Below are positions 34,587 through 42,320 of a DNA stretch of 64,000 nt, piece after piece. Origin of the DNA: Arthrobacter_B citreus. Its GTDB lineage: Bacteria > Actinomycetota > Actinomycetes > Actinomycetales > Micrococcaceae. The stretch lies in NCBI RefSeq assembly GCF_042429235.1, contig NZ_JBHMBA010000009.1; one strand, given 5' to 3'. The stretch's first letter is position 1. Each line of letters opens with the position of its first letter. The translations under genes and the position numbers were made by a program. The notes beneath the pieces were generated by a model. The model ran no database searches, was not told the DNA's origin, and saw only the letters and a list, made by a program, of their open reading frames with translations.

Positions 34587-35534
34587 TCAGCGGTTTTGGG
34601 CGCGGGCCGAGGCGTAGAGGCAGACGGTGGCGGCGGTGCCCACGTTCAGGCTCTCGGCGCGGCCGTAGACCGGAACAGCAACGCGGTGGTCGGCGTCGGC
34701 GAGTTCAGCGTCGCTGAGCCCCTGGGCTTCATTGCCGAAGAGCCATGCTGTGGGATTTTCCAGCCGTGGCTGGGAGGACTCGGCGGCGGCCTGGTTTTCG
34801 GACCTGGCATCATCGGCGGCATCAGCTGGGCCGGAGGGGGCGGGGACGAGGCGGCGGACAGCGCTTTCGTCCTGCAGCCGGTCGAGGTCCACGTCGCCGT
34901 AGCCGTCGGCCGCCAGGACTGTCAGCCCATGGGCGCGCAGTGCCGCCATGACAAAGTCGAAACTGAGACCGGTGACGACAGGGAGATGAAAGAGAGACCC
35001 GGCGGTGGAGCGCACCGCTTTGGGATTGTGGATGTCCACACTGGCGGCCGTGAGGATCACGGCATCAGCGCCCGCGGAATCAGCGGCGCGCAGGATGGTG
35101 CCGGCATTGCCCGGGTCCCGGACCTCGCACAGAACCGCGATCAGCTGGGCGCCGGAAGCCAGCACGTCGTCCAGGTCGTAGTCGGTGATGCGGCATACGG
35201 CCACAATGCCCTGCGGGGAAATGGTGGTGGCCATTGCGGCAATAACTTCATCCGTGGCCATCCTCAGCGGAAGGTCCGCCGCGAGGTCCGCCAGTTCCGG
35301 CAGCCGCTCGATGCACGCTTCGGTGGCGAAAACTTCCAGCACCAGGCCCGACCCACCGGCGGAGACGTCCGCCCGGTGGCTCAGCAGGGCCTCCCGGACA
35401 GCCTGCGGCCCCTCGGCCACAAAACGTCCGGTCTTTAAACGCGCCGGGCGCCCGGCCAGCTTCGCGACGTCCCGTACCCGATCTGCTCGGGGATTGGACA
35501 TAAGCGGAGCCGACGGGCGCCCAACAGTGTTCAT
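34587..35534 (-). CDS. TrmH/SpoU-family RNA 2'-O-methyltransferase
   Basis: A 315-residue SPOUT methyltransferase. An N-terminal substrate-binding domain (KTGRFVAEGPQAVREAL) precedes the knotted SAM domain with VRDPGNAGTILRAADSAG (motif 1), FGNEAQGL (motif 2) and VPVYGRAESLNVGTAA (motif 3). A ~30-residue Ala/Glu-rich insertion lies before motif 2. It likely methylates rRNA or tRNA. It follows rplT by 20 bases on the same strand, the usual place for this gene in actinobacteria. Confidence 0.9.
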   Translation of the reverse strand: MNTVGRPSAPLMSNPRADRVRDVAKLAGRPARLKTGRFVAEGPQAVREALLSHRADVSAGGSGLVLEVFATEACIERLPELADLAADLPLRMATDEVIAAMATTISPQGIVAVCRITDYDLDDVLASGAQLIAVLCEVRDPGNAGTILRAADSAGADAVILTAASVDIHNPKAVRSTAGSLFHLPVVTGLSFDFVMAALRAHGLTVLAADGYGDVDLDRLQDESAVRRLVPAPSGPADAADDARSENQAAAESSQPRLENPTAWLFGNEAQGLSDAELADADHRVAVPVYGRAESLNVGTAATVCLYASARAQNR

Positions 35535-35554
35535 GATCGGTTAATAACCGATTT

Positions 35555-36202
35555 CTAGCCCTGGAACTTCTGGCGGGATTCTCCGCCAGCAGGCTCCAGG
35601 CCGGCAGCCTTGGCTGCTTCGACGGAGTTGAACCAGTACTCAGCTACGGTCTGCTCGTACCAGGTGGAACCCGGAACGTGGTACTTGCCGGAGCCCAGGT
35701 TGCCCTTGATGACAAAGCCCTCGGGAGCGTCGCCCTCGGAAGCCTTGAATCCACCCTTGGCGTCGGCAACGGCGGCAGCCGGCTTGGAGGCGGCCGGAGC
35801 AGCCTTCGCAGCGGGAGCAGCGGCAACGGCCGGAGCGGAAGTGTCGGACGGCAGGGCGTTCTTGGCGATCTGAACCAGCGTGGCGAAGGCAGCGGCGTCG
35901 TTGACGGCCAGTTCTGCCAGCATGCGGCGGTCAACCTGGATCTCAGCAGACTTCAGGCCCTGGATCAGGCGGTTGTAGGTCAGGCCGTTGGCGCGGGATG
36001 CAGCGTTGATGCGCTGGATCCACAGGCGGCGGAAGTCGCCCTTACGCTTCCGGCGGTCGCCGTAGCTGTACACAAACGAGTGCAGCAGCTGCTCTTTGGC
36101 CTTGCGGACCAGGCGTGAACGCTGTCCGCGGTAACCCTTGGCGCGCTCGAGGATAACCCGACGCTTCTTATGGGCGTTTACCGCCCGCTTCACACGTGCC
36201 AC
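35555..36202 (-). CDS. rplT: 50S ribosomal protein L20 with a C-terminal extension
   Basis: Residues 1-118 are a standard L20 (RVKRAVNAHKKRR, AKGYRGQRSRL, DRRKRKGDFRRLWIQRINAA), which binds 23S rRNA early in assembly. A 40-residue Ala/Pro/Lys linker then leads to residues 160-205, containing FVIKGNLGSGKYHVPGSTWY and FNSVEAAKAAGLEPA, which resemble the small sunset-type domain. Normal L20 is ~120 residues; this one is 215. The GTG start has a perfect AAGGAG site; the reading frame upstream is open but non-homologous. No sign of frameshift joins the two parts. Confidence 0.95.
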   Translation of the reverse strand: MARVKRAVNAHKKRRVILERAKGYRGQRSRLVRKAKEQLLHSFVYSYGDRRKRKGDFRRLWIQRINAASRANGLTYNRLIQGLKSAEIQVDRRMLAELAVNDAAAFATLVQIAKNALPSDTSAPAVAAAPAAKAAPAASKPAAAVADAKGGFKASEGDAPEGFVIKGNLGSGKYHVPGSTWYEQTVAEYWFNSVEAAKAAGLEPAGGESRQKFQG

Positions 36203-36326
36203 GTGCGTACTCCTTAGGATAAATCTTCCGTGCGCCTGCTGTGAGACGCTCGGCCTGGTGTTCAGGCCCGGAAAAGCTTGATGGTGTGACGGCAGCCCGG
36301 ACGGGACGCCTGTCGAGGGGGAAAGA

Positions 36327-36521
36327 CTAGATGCCCAGCATCTTCTTGATGACCTTGGCGTCTGCCGGGGCAACAAGCTTGTCACTGGCGAGGCGGCGCG
36401 TCAGCGTGGACGGCTTGTGCTCGAGGTAGTGGCGGCGGTTGGCCTGCTGGCGCTTGAGCTTGCCGGTTCCGGTCAGCTTGAAGCGCTTCTTGGCGCCACT
36501 GTGGGTCTTCATCTTCGGCAT
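36327..36521 (-). CDS. rpmI: 50S ribosomal protein L35
   Basis: 64 residues, beginning MPKMKTHSGAKKRFKLTGTGK, the invariant L35 N-terminus, and ending KKMLGI. It is strongly basic, as expected. An AAAGGAG ribosome site is 9 bases upstream. It stands between infC and rplT, the conserved infC-rpmI-rplT order. Confidence 0.98.
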   Translation of the reverse strand: MPKMKTHSGAKKRFKLTGTGKLKRQQANRRHYLEHKPSTLTRRLASDKLVAPADAKVIKKMLGI

Positions 36522-36633
36522 GACTACCGATCTCCTTTAGGTTTCCGAGGGCTTAGAGCCCACGGGGCTTTGGGCACATTGCAGTGCCGGGGATTTACTG
36601 GACGCCGGGACGTCCTGCGGGAAAAGCTGAGTT

Positions 36634-37674
36634 TTACTCCGCAGTTCCGGGCTTGTTCTGGCTTGCTGCGCCCCGTGAAGGAGCAGCCTTGCCAGCAGGT
36701 TTGGTTGCTGCGGCCGGCTTGGGCCGGGCAGCGGGCTTCGGTGCCGGCTTCATGGCCGTGGGCTTGGGCACTGCCGCCGGCTTGGGAGCCGGAGCAGGCT
36801 TGGACGCGGCGGGCGCCGGAGCGGCGGCGGGAGCCTCCGCTGCGGGGGCCGGAGCCGGAGCCTTGGCAGCTTCAGCCGCGCGGCGTGCGTCGGCTGCTGC
36901 CTTCTCGGCTGCTGCCTGTGCCCGCTTTTCGGCCATTTCCTTGTCAGCCTTTTCCTTCTCTGCGCGGGCCTTGTCGGCCTCGGCAGCGGAGGAACCAAGC
37001 CGCAGGCCGTCCGGCAGAAGATCTGCCAGGCTCTGCGTCAGGGGCGCCTTGTTCTCAGCGGAGGTGTCGACCCGTGCAGGCGCCTCACCGTTCTTGGCCG
37101 CTTCGTTTGCTGCCTTGGCATCCGCACGCTGCGACGCGCGCCGTGCCTCAGCCTTGGCTTCGGCCTTGTTCTTCAGGGGCCCAATGACCATGACCATGTT
37201 GCGGCCGTCGATGCGGGGAGTGGATTCCACCACGCCCACCTCGGCGACATCGGCTGCGAACTTGTTCAGCAGCTTCATGCCCATTTCCGGACGCTGCTGT
37301 TCGCGGCCGCGGAACTGGATCATGGCCTTGACCTTGTCACCGGCTCCGAGGAAGCGCATGGCGTGCCCGCGCTTGGTTTCGTAGTCGTGGGTGTCAATCT
37401 TCAGACGGAAACGGATTTCCTTCAGAACAGTGTTCGTCTGGTTCTTGCGTGCCTCACGGGCCTTGACGGCGGCTTCGTACTTGTACTTGCCGAAGTCCAT
37501 TAGTTTGCACACCGGAGGCTTGGCCTGCGGTGCCACCTCAACAAGATCCAGGTCGGATTCGGCTGCCAGACGCAGGGCGTCTTCGATACGGACAACCCCA
37601 ACTTGCTCTCCAGCCGGTCCTACCAGCCGCACCTCAGGGACGCGGATTCGATCATTGATTCTTGGCTCGCTAAT
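36634..37674 (-). CDS. infC: Translation initiation factor IF-3 with ATT start and long C-terminal tail
   Basis: IF-3 proofreads the initiation codon on the 30S subunit. The N-domain starts ISEPRINDRIRVPEVRL, and the linker and C-domain (VKAMIQFRGREQQRPEMG) end near residue 172. No ATG, GTG or TTG lies at the family's start; instead ATT at 37674 follows AGGAG by 7 bases, the known non-standard start through which IF-3 limits its own synthesis. Residues 173-346 form a low-complexity Ala/Lys/Glu then Ala/Pro tail, longer than the factor itself. The same frame stays open far upstream but without homology. Confidence 0.93.
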   Translation of the reverse strand: MSEPRINDRIRVPEVRLVGPAGEQVGVVRIEDALRLAAESDLDLVEVAPQAKPPVCKLMDFGKYKYEAAVKAREARKNQTNTVLKEIRFRLKIDTHDYETKRGHAMRFLGAGDKVKAMIQFRGREQQRPEMGMKLLNKFAADVAEVGVVESTPRIDGRNMVMVIGPLKNKAEAKAEARRASQRADAKAANEAAKNGEAPARVDTSAENKAPLTQSLADLLPDGLRLGSSAAEADKARAEKEKADKEMAEKRAQAAAEKAAADARRAAEAAKAPAPAPAAEAPAAAPAPAASKPAPAPKPAAVPKPTAMKPAPKPAARPKPAAATKPAGKAAPSRGAASQNKPGTAE

Positions 37675-37711
37675 GTTGCAGCTCCTGATTTCTTCAAAAC
37701 GGCTACCGCCT

Positions 37712-37838
37712 GCAATTGAAGAAGGCCTCCAATTGCACGCGCAATCGGAGGCCTCGAGGGGTCGGCGGGAACTGCGTGAGCAGCTACCTCCCGGCGGGAC
37801 GGCCAGGCTGTACCTGGACCCGACACCGGGGGCCGACC
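37712..37838 (-). promoter_or_regulatory. Structured infC leader with competing hairpins
   Basis: In the infC transcript a 14-bp stem with one G-U pair and a 4-base loop (37723-37754) ends in a pyrimidine-rich run, like an attenuator. Part of the same strand (37730-37736) can instead pair perfectly with 37712-37718 (GCAATTG/CAATTGC), which would open the first stem. A 7-bp long-range pairing (37760-37766 with 37832-37838) closes an upstream domain. The ribosome site of infC begins ~25 bases further on. Confidence 0.5.
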
Positions 37839-37944
37839 ATACCCGGCAACTCTGAAAATTCAGGCTGACGCGGGTGGGAGGAGTCTCCGCTTGCATTCTG
37901 GTTGCTGTTAGCCGCTCCACATGCCCTCCGTGAAGGGCACTGAA

Positions 37945-37973
37945 AGTAACGACAACCAGTTGGTCTGTGACAA
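37945..37973 (-). promoter_or_regulatory. Candidate infC promoter
   Basis: TTGTCA (37968-37973) and GTTACT (37945-37950) on the minus strand are 17 bases apart and would give a leader of ~260 bases covering the structured region. The -10 box is a modest match. Confidence 0.4.
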
Positions 37974-37983
37974 GCTTACCAGT

Positions 37984-38412
37984 ATGAGTACCCCACAGAG
38001 CAACCCGGCGGGCGAGCACGCCCGCCATTCCTTCCCCGGCACCACGGAAGAGGTGCACGCGCCCTCCGCTGAAGAGCAGGAAGTCGCGGCCCAGATGCGT
38101 GACATCGCCGAAGTTCCCGCCATTGAAGTTATCACCACAGCCGCCGTTCACCTGATGAGTGCCGCAGCCGTCAAGTGCGGCCTGGCCGAGGGCGACGACG
38201 CCGAGGAGCTGAAGGACCTTGATGAGGCCCGGAAGCTGATCACCGCACTGGCCGGTTTTGTCACCGCCGCTGCGCCCGAGATTGGCAGCCAGCACGCCCG
38301 CCCGCTGCGTGACGGACTGCGCTCTCTGCAGCTGGCGTTCCGTGAGGCTTCGGAAATCCAGGATGACCCAGGCAAGGGTCCGGGAGAGAAGTACACCGGT
38401 CCCGTCAACTAG
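37984..38412 (+). CDS. DUF1844 domain protein
   Basis: A 142-residue cytoplasmic protein of unknown function. Residues ~45-125 (VAAQMRDIAEVPAIEVITTAAVHLMSAAAVKCGL, then LDEARKLITALAGFV) match the helical DUF1844 domain found next to infC in many actinobacteria. The ATG at 37984 is chosen because the acidic Ser/Pro leader before the domain is then short; an upstream ATG at 37921 adds 21 unconvincing residues. No ribosome site is seen, so it may be leaderless. A strong terminator follows. Confidence 0.8.
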   Translation: MSTPQSNPAGEHARHSFPGTTEEVHAPSAEEQEVAAQMRDIAEVPAIEVITTAAVHLMSAAAVKCGLAEGDDAEELKDLDEARKLITALAGFVTAAAPEIGSQHARPLRDGLRSLQLAFREASEIQDDPGKGPGEKYTGPVN

Positions 38413-38427
38413 TTCCACCGCACCCCG

Positions 38428-38469
38428 GCCCGGAAGACCTGCCCGCCGGCAGGCCTTCCGGGCTTTTTT
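38428..38469 (+). terminator. Rho-independent terminator
   Basis: A 16-bp stem with one mismatch (38428-38443 with 38448-38463), a tight 4-base loop and then six T residues. It ends the DUF1844 transcript. Confidence 0.93.
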
Positions 38470-38526
38470 CTGTCCGGCGGGATGCGTAACCTGTACGGGA
38501 CGTTGCAGGAAAGGCGGTGAGCGGGC

Positions 38527-39183
38527 ATGGGGAGCAGAGGCGCCGAGGCCTATCGGAAGCGGCTGGAGCAGGCGGCGCGGCTGAAGGCCGCGGGTACTCC
38601 GGAGATTGTCGGCTACAAGCTGCCCGAGGGTCTGGGCGGAGCCGACGAAAGCGAGCTGGCGGCGAAACGCCGCAAAGTCAGCGCGGCCGACAAAGCCGAT
38701 TACCTGATCCGTGATGCCATGAACCGCGGGGACTTCGACAACCTGCACTATGCCGGCAAACCGATCCCGGGTTTGGATGACCCGGACCCGGACTGGTGGA
38801 TCAAACGCCTGATCAAGCGGGAGAACATCTCCGGCCTTGGCCCGCCGGCGCTGCTGCTGCGGGTGGAGGACGAGGACTTCGATGCCCGGCTGGACCGGCT
38901 GCCCTCCGAATCCCAGGTGCGCGACGCCGTCGCCGACTTCAACGCCCGGGTCATCGAGGCCCGCCGCCAGCTGATGGGCGGCCCGCCGGTGGTCACGAAG
39001 GTCCGCGACGCCGACGCGGAGGTGCGCGGCTGGCGGGAGCGCCGGGGACTGCCGCCCCAGCCACCGGTGCCCGGCACCGCTCCGGCGCCGGACACCCAAC
39101 CGCCGGGTGACGCTCCCGCATCCGGCATGCGGGGCCTGCTGAACCGTTTGCGCAGGCTGTTGGCTGCCCTACCGGGCCGTTAG
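38527..39183 (+). CDS. DUF1992 (DnaJ-associated) domain protein
   Basis: A 218-residue protein. The core ADYLIRDAMNRGDFDNLHYAGKPIPGLDDPDPDWWIKRLIKREN is the DUF1992 signature, and ALLLRVEDEDFDARLDRLPSE continues the domain. The C-terminal third is Pro-rich and ends in a basic helix. The function of DUF1992 proteins is unknown, though some carry a J-domain, absent here. Its last 15 bases overlap the convergent MFS gene. Confidence 0.8.
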   Translation: MGSRGAEAYRKRLEQAARLKAAGTPEIVGYKLPEGLGGADESELAAKRRKVSAADKADYLIRDAMNRGDFDNLHYAGKPIPGLDDPDPDWWIKRLIKRENISGLGPPALLLRVEDEDFDARLDRLPSESQVRDAVADFNARVIEARRQLMGGPPVVTKVRDADAEVRGWRERRGLPPQPPVPGTAPAPDTQPPGDAPASGMRGLLNRLRRLLAALPGR

Positions 39184-40464
39184 CCGCCCGGGGCGCCGGC
39201 TGAACTTCCGCACGCTCAGGGTGACCACCACCAGCAGCGACGCGGATGCACCGGCGAACACGAAGCCTGCCCAGGGGCCGATGAAGTCAATGGCCGCCCC
39301 GGCCAGGGGGGCGCCAAGTGCGGTGCCGGAGGTCAGCGCGGAGCCGTACCAGCCCATGGCTTCCCCCCGCCGTTCCTCGGACACAAGATCGGCGACGCGT
39401 TCCGAGGCGGCGGAAAGCACGGGAGCGCACAGCAGGCCCGCGGGGATGGAAAGCAGGGCAAGGCTGACGGTGTCAGTGGCCAGCGCCATGGGCAGGGTCA
39501 GGACGGCCATGGCCAGCAGCAGCAGCATGGGCGAAATTCGGCGGCGCATCGCTCCGTACACGAGACCGCCCACCACCGAGGCAGCGCACCAGACCGCGAA
39601 CACGAGTCCCACCTGCTGGGGCTGGCCCGTGTGTTCCACCAGTGCCACAATGCCGACGTCGGAGCTGGAGAGCAGCAGCCCGGCGCCCACAGCCACGGCA
39701 AAGACCACGGCAACGCTGAGCGTGAACCAGGAGAACCCCGAACGCAGGCGGGCCCCGCGGCTCAGTGCCGCCAGCGGCTGCAGCTCCGCCGAGGCTTCGG
39801 ACAGGTGCGCCGGAGCGGCGGCCACCACGGCGGCGTTGGCGGCCTCACGCTCTTGGTCTGCAGTGGCGGCCTCGCGCGGGTTTTCGGACCGGGTGGGCGG
39901 GTTGAACCAAATCAGCAGCAGTCCGGCCAGGGACGTCGTGATGCCCACCAGGGTCAGCCCCACCACGGAGGACAGCTGGGTGGCCAGCACGGCACCGAGT
40001 GCCGGTCCGCCCATGAAGACAACTTCGGTGGCGATGGAATCCAGGGCGAAAGCGGTGCGTCGCTGGTCGCCGGTGGCGAGAACTCCGAGGGACTGCCGGA
40101 CCACGCTGAAGACCGGCAGCGTGAACACGCCGCCGATCAGGGCCAGGACCAGCAGCCATTCATAGCTGGCGTGCGGGGCGATGGTCCAGATGACGGCTTC
40201 GGAGATGACCGAGGGAATCAGGGCCCGGCGCAGGCCAACGTTGTCGACGCGGCGGCCGCGCCAGGGGGCGCCGAAGGCAATGCCGATGGTCACGACGGCG
40301 GCAACGGCGCCGGCCTTGGCGTAACCCATGTCCATGGTCAGAACCACGTGCAGGGTCAGCAGCACTCCGGCTGCGGAATGCGGGAACCGGGCGATCATGC
40401 CCACCAGCAGCAGCCGGCGGATGGGGGCGACGCGGAGCAGCTCCCCGTAGGCGGAAAAATTCAC
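39169..40464 (-). CDS. MFS transporter
   Basis: A 431-residue major facilitator protein with about 12 hydrophobic helices. A motif-A-like loop GAPWRGRRVDNVGLRRAL follows TM2, and a hydrophilic ~50-residue Ala/Glu-rich central loop separates the halves. The pattern resembles actinobacterial permeases of unassigned substrate. It lies 36 bases downstream of the SseB-like gene and may belong to the hisA transcript. Confidence 0.8.
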   Translation of the reverse strand: MNFSAYGELLRVAPIRRLLLVGMIARFPHSAAGVLLTLHVVLTMDMGYAKAGAVAAVVTIGIAFGAPWRGRRVDNVGLRRALIPSVISEAVIWTIAPHASYEWLLVLALIGGVFTLPVFSVVRQSLGVLATGDQRRTAFALDSIATEVVFMGGPALGAVLATQLSSVVGLTLVGITTSLAGLLLIWFNPPTRSENPREAATADQEREAANAAVVAAAPAHLSEASAELQPLAALSRGARLRSGFSWFTLSVAVVFAVAVGAGLLLSSSDVGIVALVEHTGQPQQVGLVFAVWCAASVVGGLVYGAMRRRISPMLLLLAMAVLTLPMALATDTVSLALLSIPAGLLCAPVLSAASERVADLVSEERRGEAMGWYGSALTSGTALGAPLAGAAIDFIGPWAGFVFAGASASLLVVVTLSVRKFSRRPGRLTAR

Positions 40465-40500
40465 GGCACTTCACTTTCGGCGGTCCCCCGCCCAACAAGG

Positions 40501-41349
40501 TCAGCGCGTGATTTTGAGTTCCAGGGAATCCACGCGCTCAACGAATAACGGATCGGCAGCGAGCCGTTGCTGCAGCAGTCCGGCGATGCCTTGCACCGCC
40601 TGCGCGTCCAGTCCCGGTGCCAGGTGAAGAACCATTCTAAGCTCAGGACCGGCACCTCCCCCGGCCACCACAGTCCCGCGTGCCGAGCGTGTCACCGTTC
40701 CCGGTCCGGGAGCCAGCTGGACGCCGGTGACGGCCGGTTCGACGTCGACGGCTGCGGACACGGCGGCGGCCACCTCTTCATCGGCGTACGACGGCGTCCA
40801 GGTGCGCTGCTGGGCCAGCGCCCACATGGCGGGGCGGCGCACGACAAAGGTGACGTCGGCGCCCGGATCCACCACCAGCAGCTGCGCTTCTTCGGAGACG
40901 GCGGAGAGCGCCGCGCGGGCGGCGTAGACCGCAACGGGCCGCGCTTCAGCATGCCACTGCTGCAGCGCCGGCACCGAGGTGAAGACGGGCAGCGCCTTCC
41001 GGCCGTCCGGGGCGGTAAGGGTGACCAATGCCATATCGGCTTCCTTGTCCGCGGTGAGTCCGTGGCCGGACTGTTCCTCGGCGCCCAGAGTGGCCACGAT
41101 GGGCACAAACACGCGTGCCGTCGCCAGCGATGCAACCACCTCCGCTTCCGAGCCGGTCCCTGCTTCCAGCGCCGCCAGGGCGGCGAGGTAGCCGGCGTCG
41201 GGTCCGCCGTCGTCAGCGTCGAAATTGTGCAGCGGGTTGCCCTCTCCGGAGAGGTCCCGGCCGGACCAGGACTGCCCCGCTGAATCAGCGGAGCCGCCCG
41301 CCCCGGCGAGGGCGGCCGCGATGTGGCCCGGGAGGTTGCGCTCAGCCAT
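40501..41349 (-). CDS. SseB-family protein
   Basis: A 282-residue cytoplasmic protein. The SseB N-terminal domain fits residues ~50-170: LAALAALEAG, ATARVFVPIVA, ALPVFTSVPALQQWHAEARPVAVYAARAAL and QLLVVDPGADVTFVV. In other bacteria SseB-like domains occur in enhanced-serine-sensitivity proteins of unclear function. The N-terminal 45 residues are disordered Gly/Ser. It starts 5 bases after the hisA stop codon, an arrangement common in this lineage. Confidence 0.75.
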   Translation of the reverse strand: MAERNLPGHIAAALAGAGGSADSAGQSWSGRDLSGEGNPLHNFDADDGGPDAGYLAALAALEAGTGSEAEVVASLATARVFVPIVATLGAEEQSGHGLTADKEADMALVTLTAPDGRKALPVFTSVPALQQWHAEARPVAVYAARAALSAVSEEAQLLVVDPGADVTFVVRRPAMWALAQQRTWTPSYADEEVAAAVSAAVDVEPAVTGVQLAPGPGTVTRSARGTVVAGGGAGPELRMVLHLAPGLDAQAVQGIAGLLQQRLAADPLFVERVDSLELKITR

Positions 41350-41354
41350 GGGTC

Positions 41355-42104
41355 CTAGTGCTCCGGGTGCCCGGCGACGTCGAAGGCCTGCGGCAGCGTG
41401 AAGGCGCCGGCGTAGAGTGCCTTGCCCACGATCGTGCCTTCCAGGCCGAGGGGAACGAGCTCGCGCAGCGCGGCCAGGTCATCCAGCGAGGAGATGCCCC
41501 CGGAGGCCACGACGGGACGGTTGGTCCGGGTCAGGACCTCGCGCAGCAGCTCCAGGTTGGGGCCGCGCAGCGTTCCGTCTTTGGTGACGTCGGTGACCAC
41601 GTAGCGCGGGCAGCCGGCGTCTTCCAGGCGCGCGAGGACTTCCCAGAGGTCTCCACCTTCCTTGGTCCAGCCGCGGGCGGCCAGCGTGGTGCCGCGGACG
41701 TCGAGGCCGACGGCGATTGCCTCGCCGTAGCGGGCGATGGCGCTGGCGGTCCATTCCGGGTTTTCCAGGGCTGCGGTGCCCAGGTTCACCCGGCTGGCGC
41801 CCAGCTCCAGCGCCATGTCCAGGGAGGCGTCGTCGCGGATTCCGCCGGAGAGCTCCACCTTGATATCGAGCTGGTCCACCACGCGCTTGAGCAGCGGGAG
41901 GTTGGATCCGCGGCCGAAGGCTGCGTCGAGGTCCACCAGGTGAACCCAGGCGGCGCCGTCGTTCTGCCAGGCCATGGCTGCGTCGAGCGGGTCGCCGTAG
42001 CTGGTTTCGCTGCCGGCCTCGCCCTGGACCAGGCGAACCGCCTGGCCGTCCGCGACGTCGACGGCGGGCAGCAGTTCAAGGATGGGCGTTTCAACAAGTG
42101 ACAT
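41355..42104 (-). CDS. hisA: Phosphoribosyl isomerase A (HisA/TrpF-type PriA)
   Basis: A (beta-alpha)8 barrel of 249 residues. LLPAVDVADGQAVRLVQGE at the N-terminus carries the catalytic aspartate; VELSGGIRDD and VVASGGISSLDDL are the two phosphate-binding loops. In actinobacteria without trpF this enzyme (PriA) isomerises both ProFAR for histidine and PRA for tryptophan. Bifunctionality here is inferred from lineage; no trpF is in the window. It follows the small membrane protein gene and precedes sseB. Confidence 0.92.
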   Translation of the reverse strand: MSLVETPILELLPAVDVADGQAVRLVQGEAGSETSYGDPLDAAMAWQNDGAAWVHLVDLDAAFGRGSNLPLLKRVVDQLDIKVELSGGIRDDASLDMALELGASRVNLGTAALENPEWTASAIARYGEAIAVGLDVRGTTLAARGWTKEGGDLWEVLARLEDAGCPRYVVTDVTKDGTLRGPNLELLREVLTRTNRPVVASGGISSLDDLAALRELVPLGLEGTIVGKALYAGAFTLPQAFDVAGHPEH

Positions 42105-42160
42105 GGTTCTGCTTTCGGTGGGTGTTCAGTCCGGATGGGGCGCAACGCCCGGGACGTGGG

Positions 42161-42316
42161 CTACGAGGTCTCGATCAGCAGGTATGCGCCGATCAGCGCC
42201 ATGCCTGCCAGGACCCAGAAACTGACCGTGATGATTTTGGACATGCCCTGGCTTCGGAAGGAGATGGCACCGCCGATCAGCAGTCCCGCCAGGCCCATGA
42301 GAATAAGGCTCCACAT
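42161..42316 (-). CDS. 51-residue two-helix membrane protein
   Basis: A small frame between hisH and hisA, beginning MWSLILMGLAGLLIGG four bases after the hisH stop and ending IGAYLLIETS. Two hydrophobic segments (about residues 3-20 and 29-48) are separated by a basic loop SFRSQGMSK, predicting a hairpin in the membrane. Its fit between two his genes, the clean hydrophobic pattern and coupled spacing argue that it is real. Function unknown. Confidence 0.7.
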   Translation of the reverse strand: MWSLILMGLAGLLIGGAISFRSQGMSKIITVSFWVLAGMALIGAYLLIETS

Positions 42317-42320
42317 GGCT

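Noticed and set aside
37675..39099. In-frame upstream extension of infC of nearly 480 codons
   Set aside because: It runs antisense through the DUF1844 and DUF1992 genes and lacks IF-3 likeness; it is an effect of high GC keeping the frame open.
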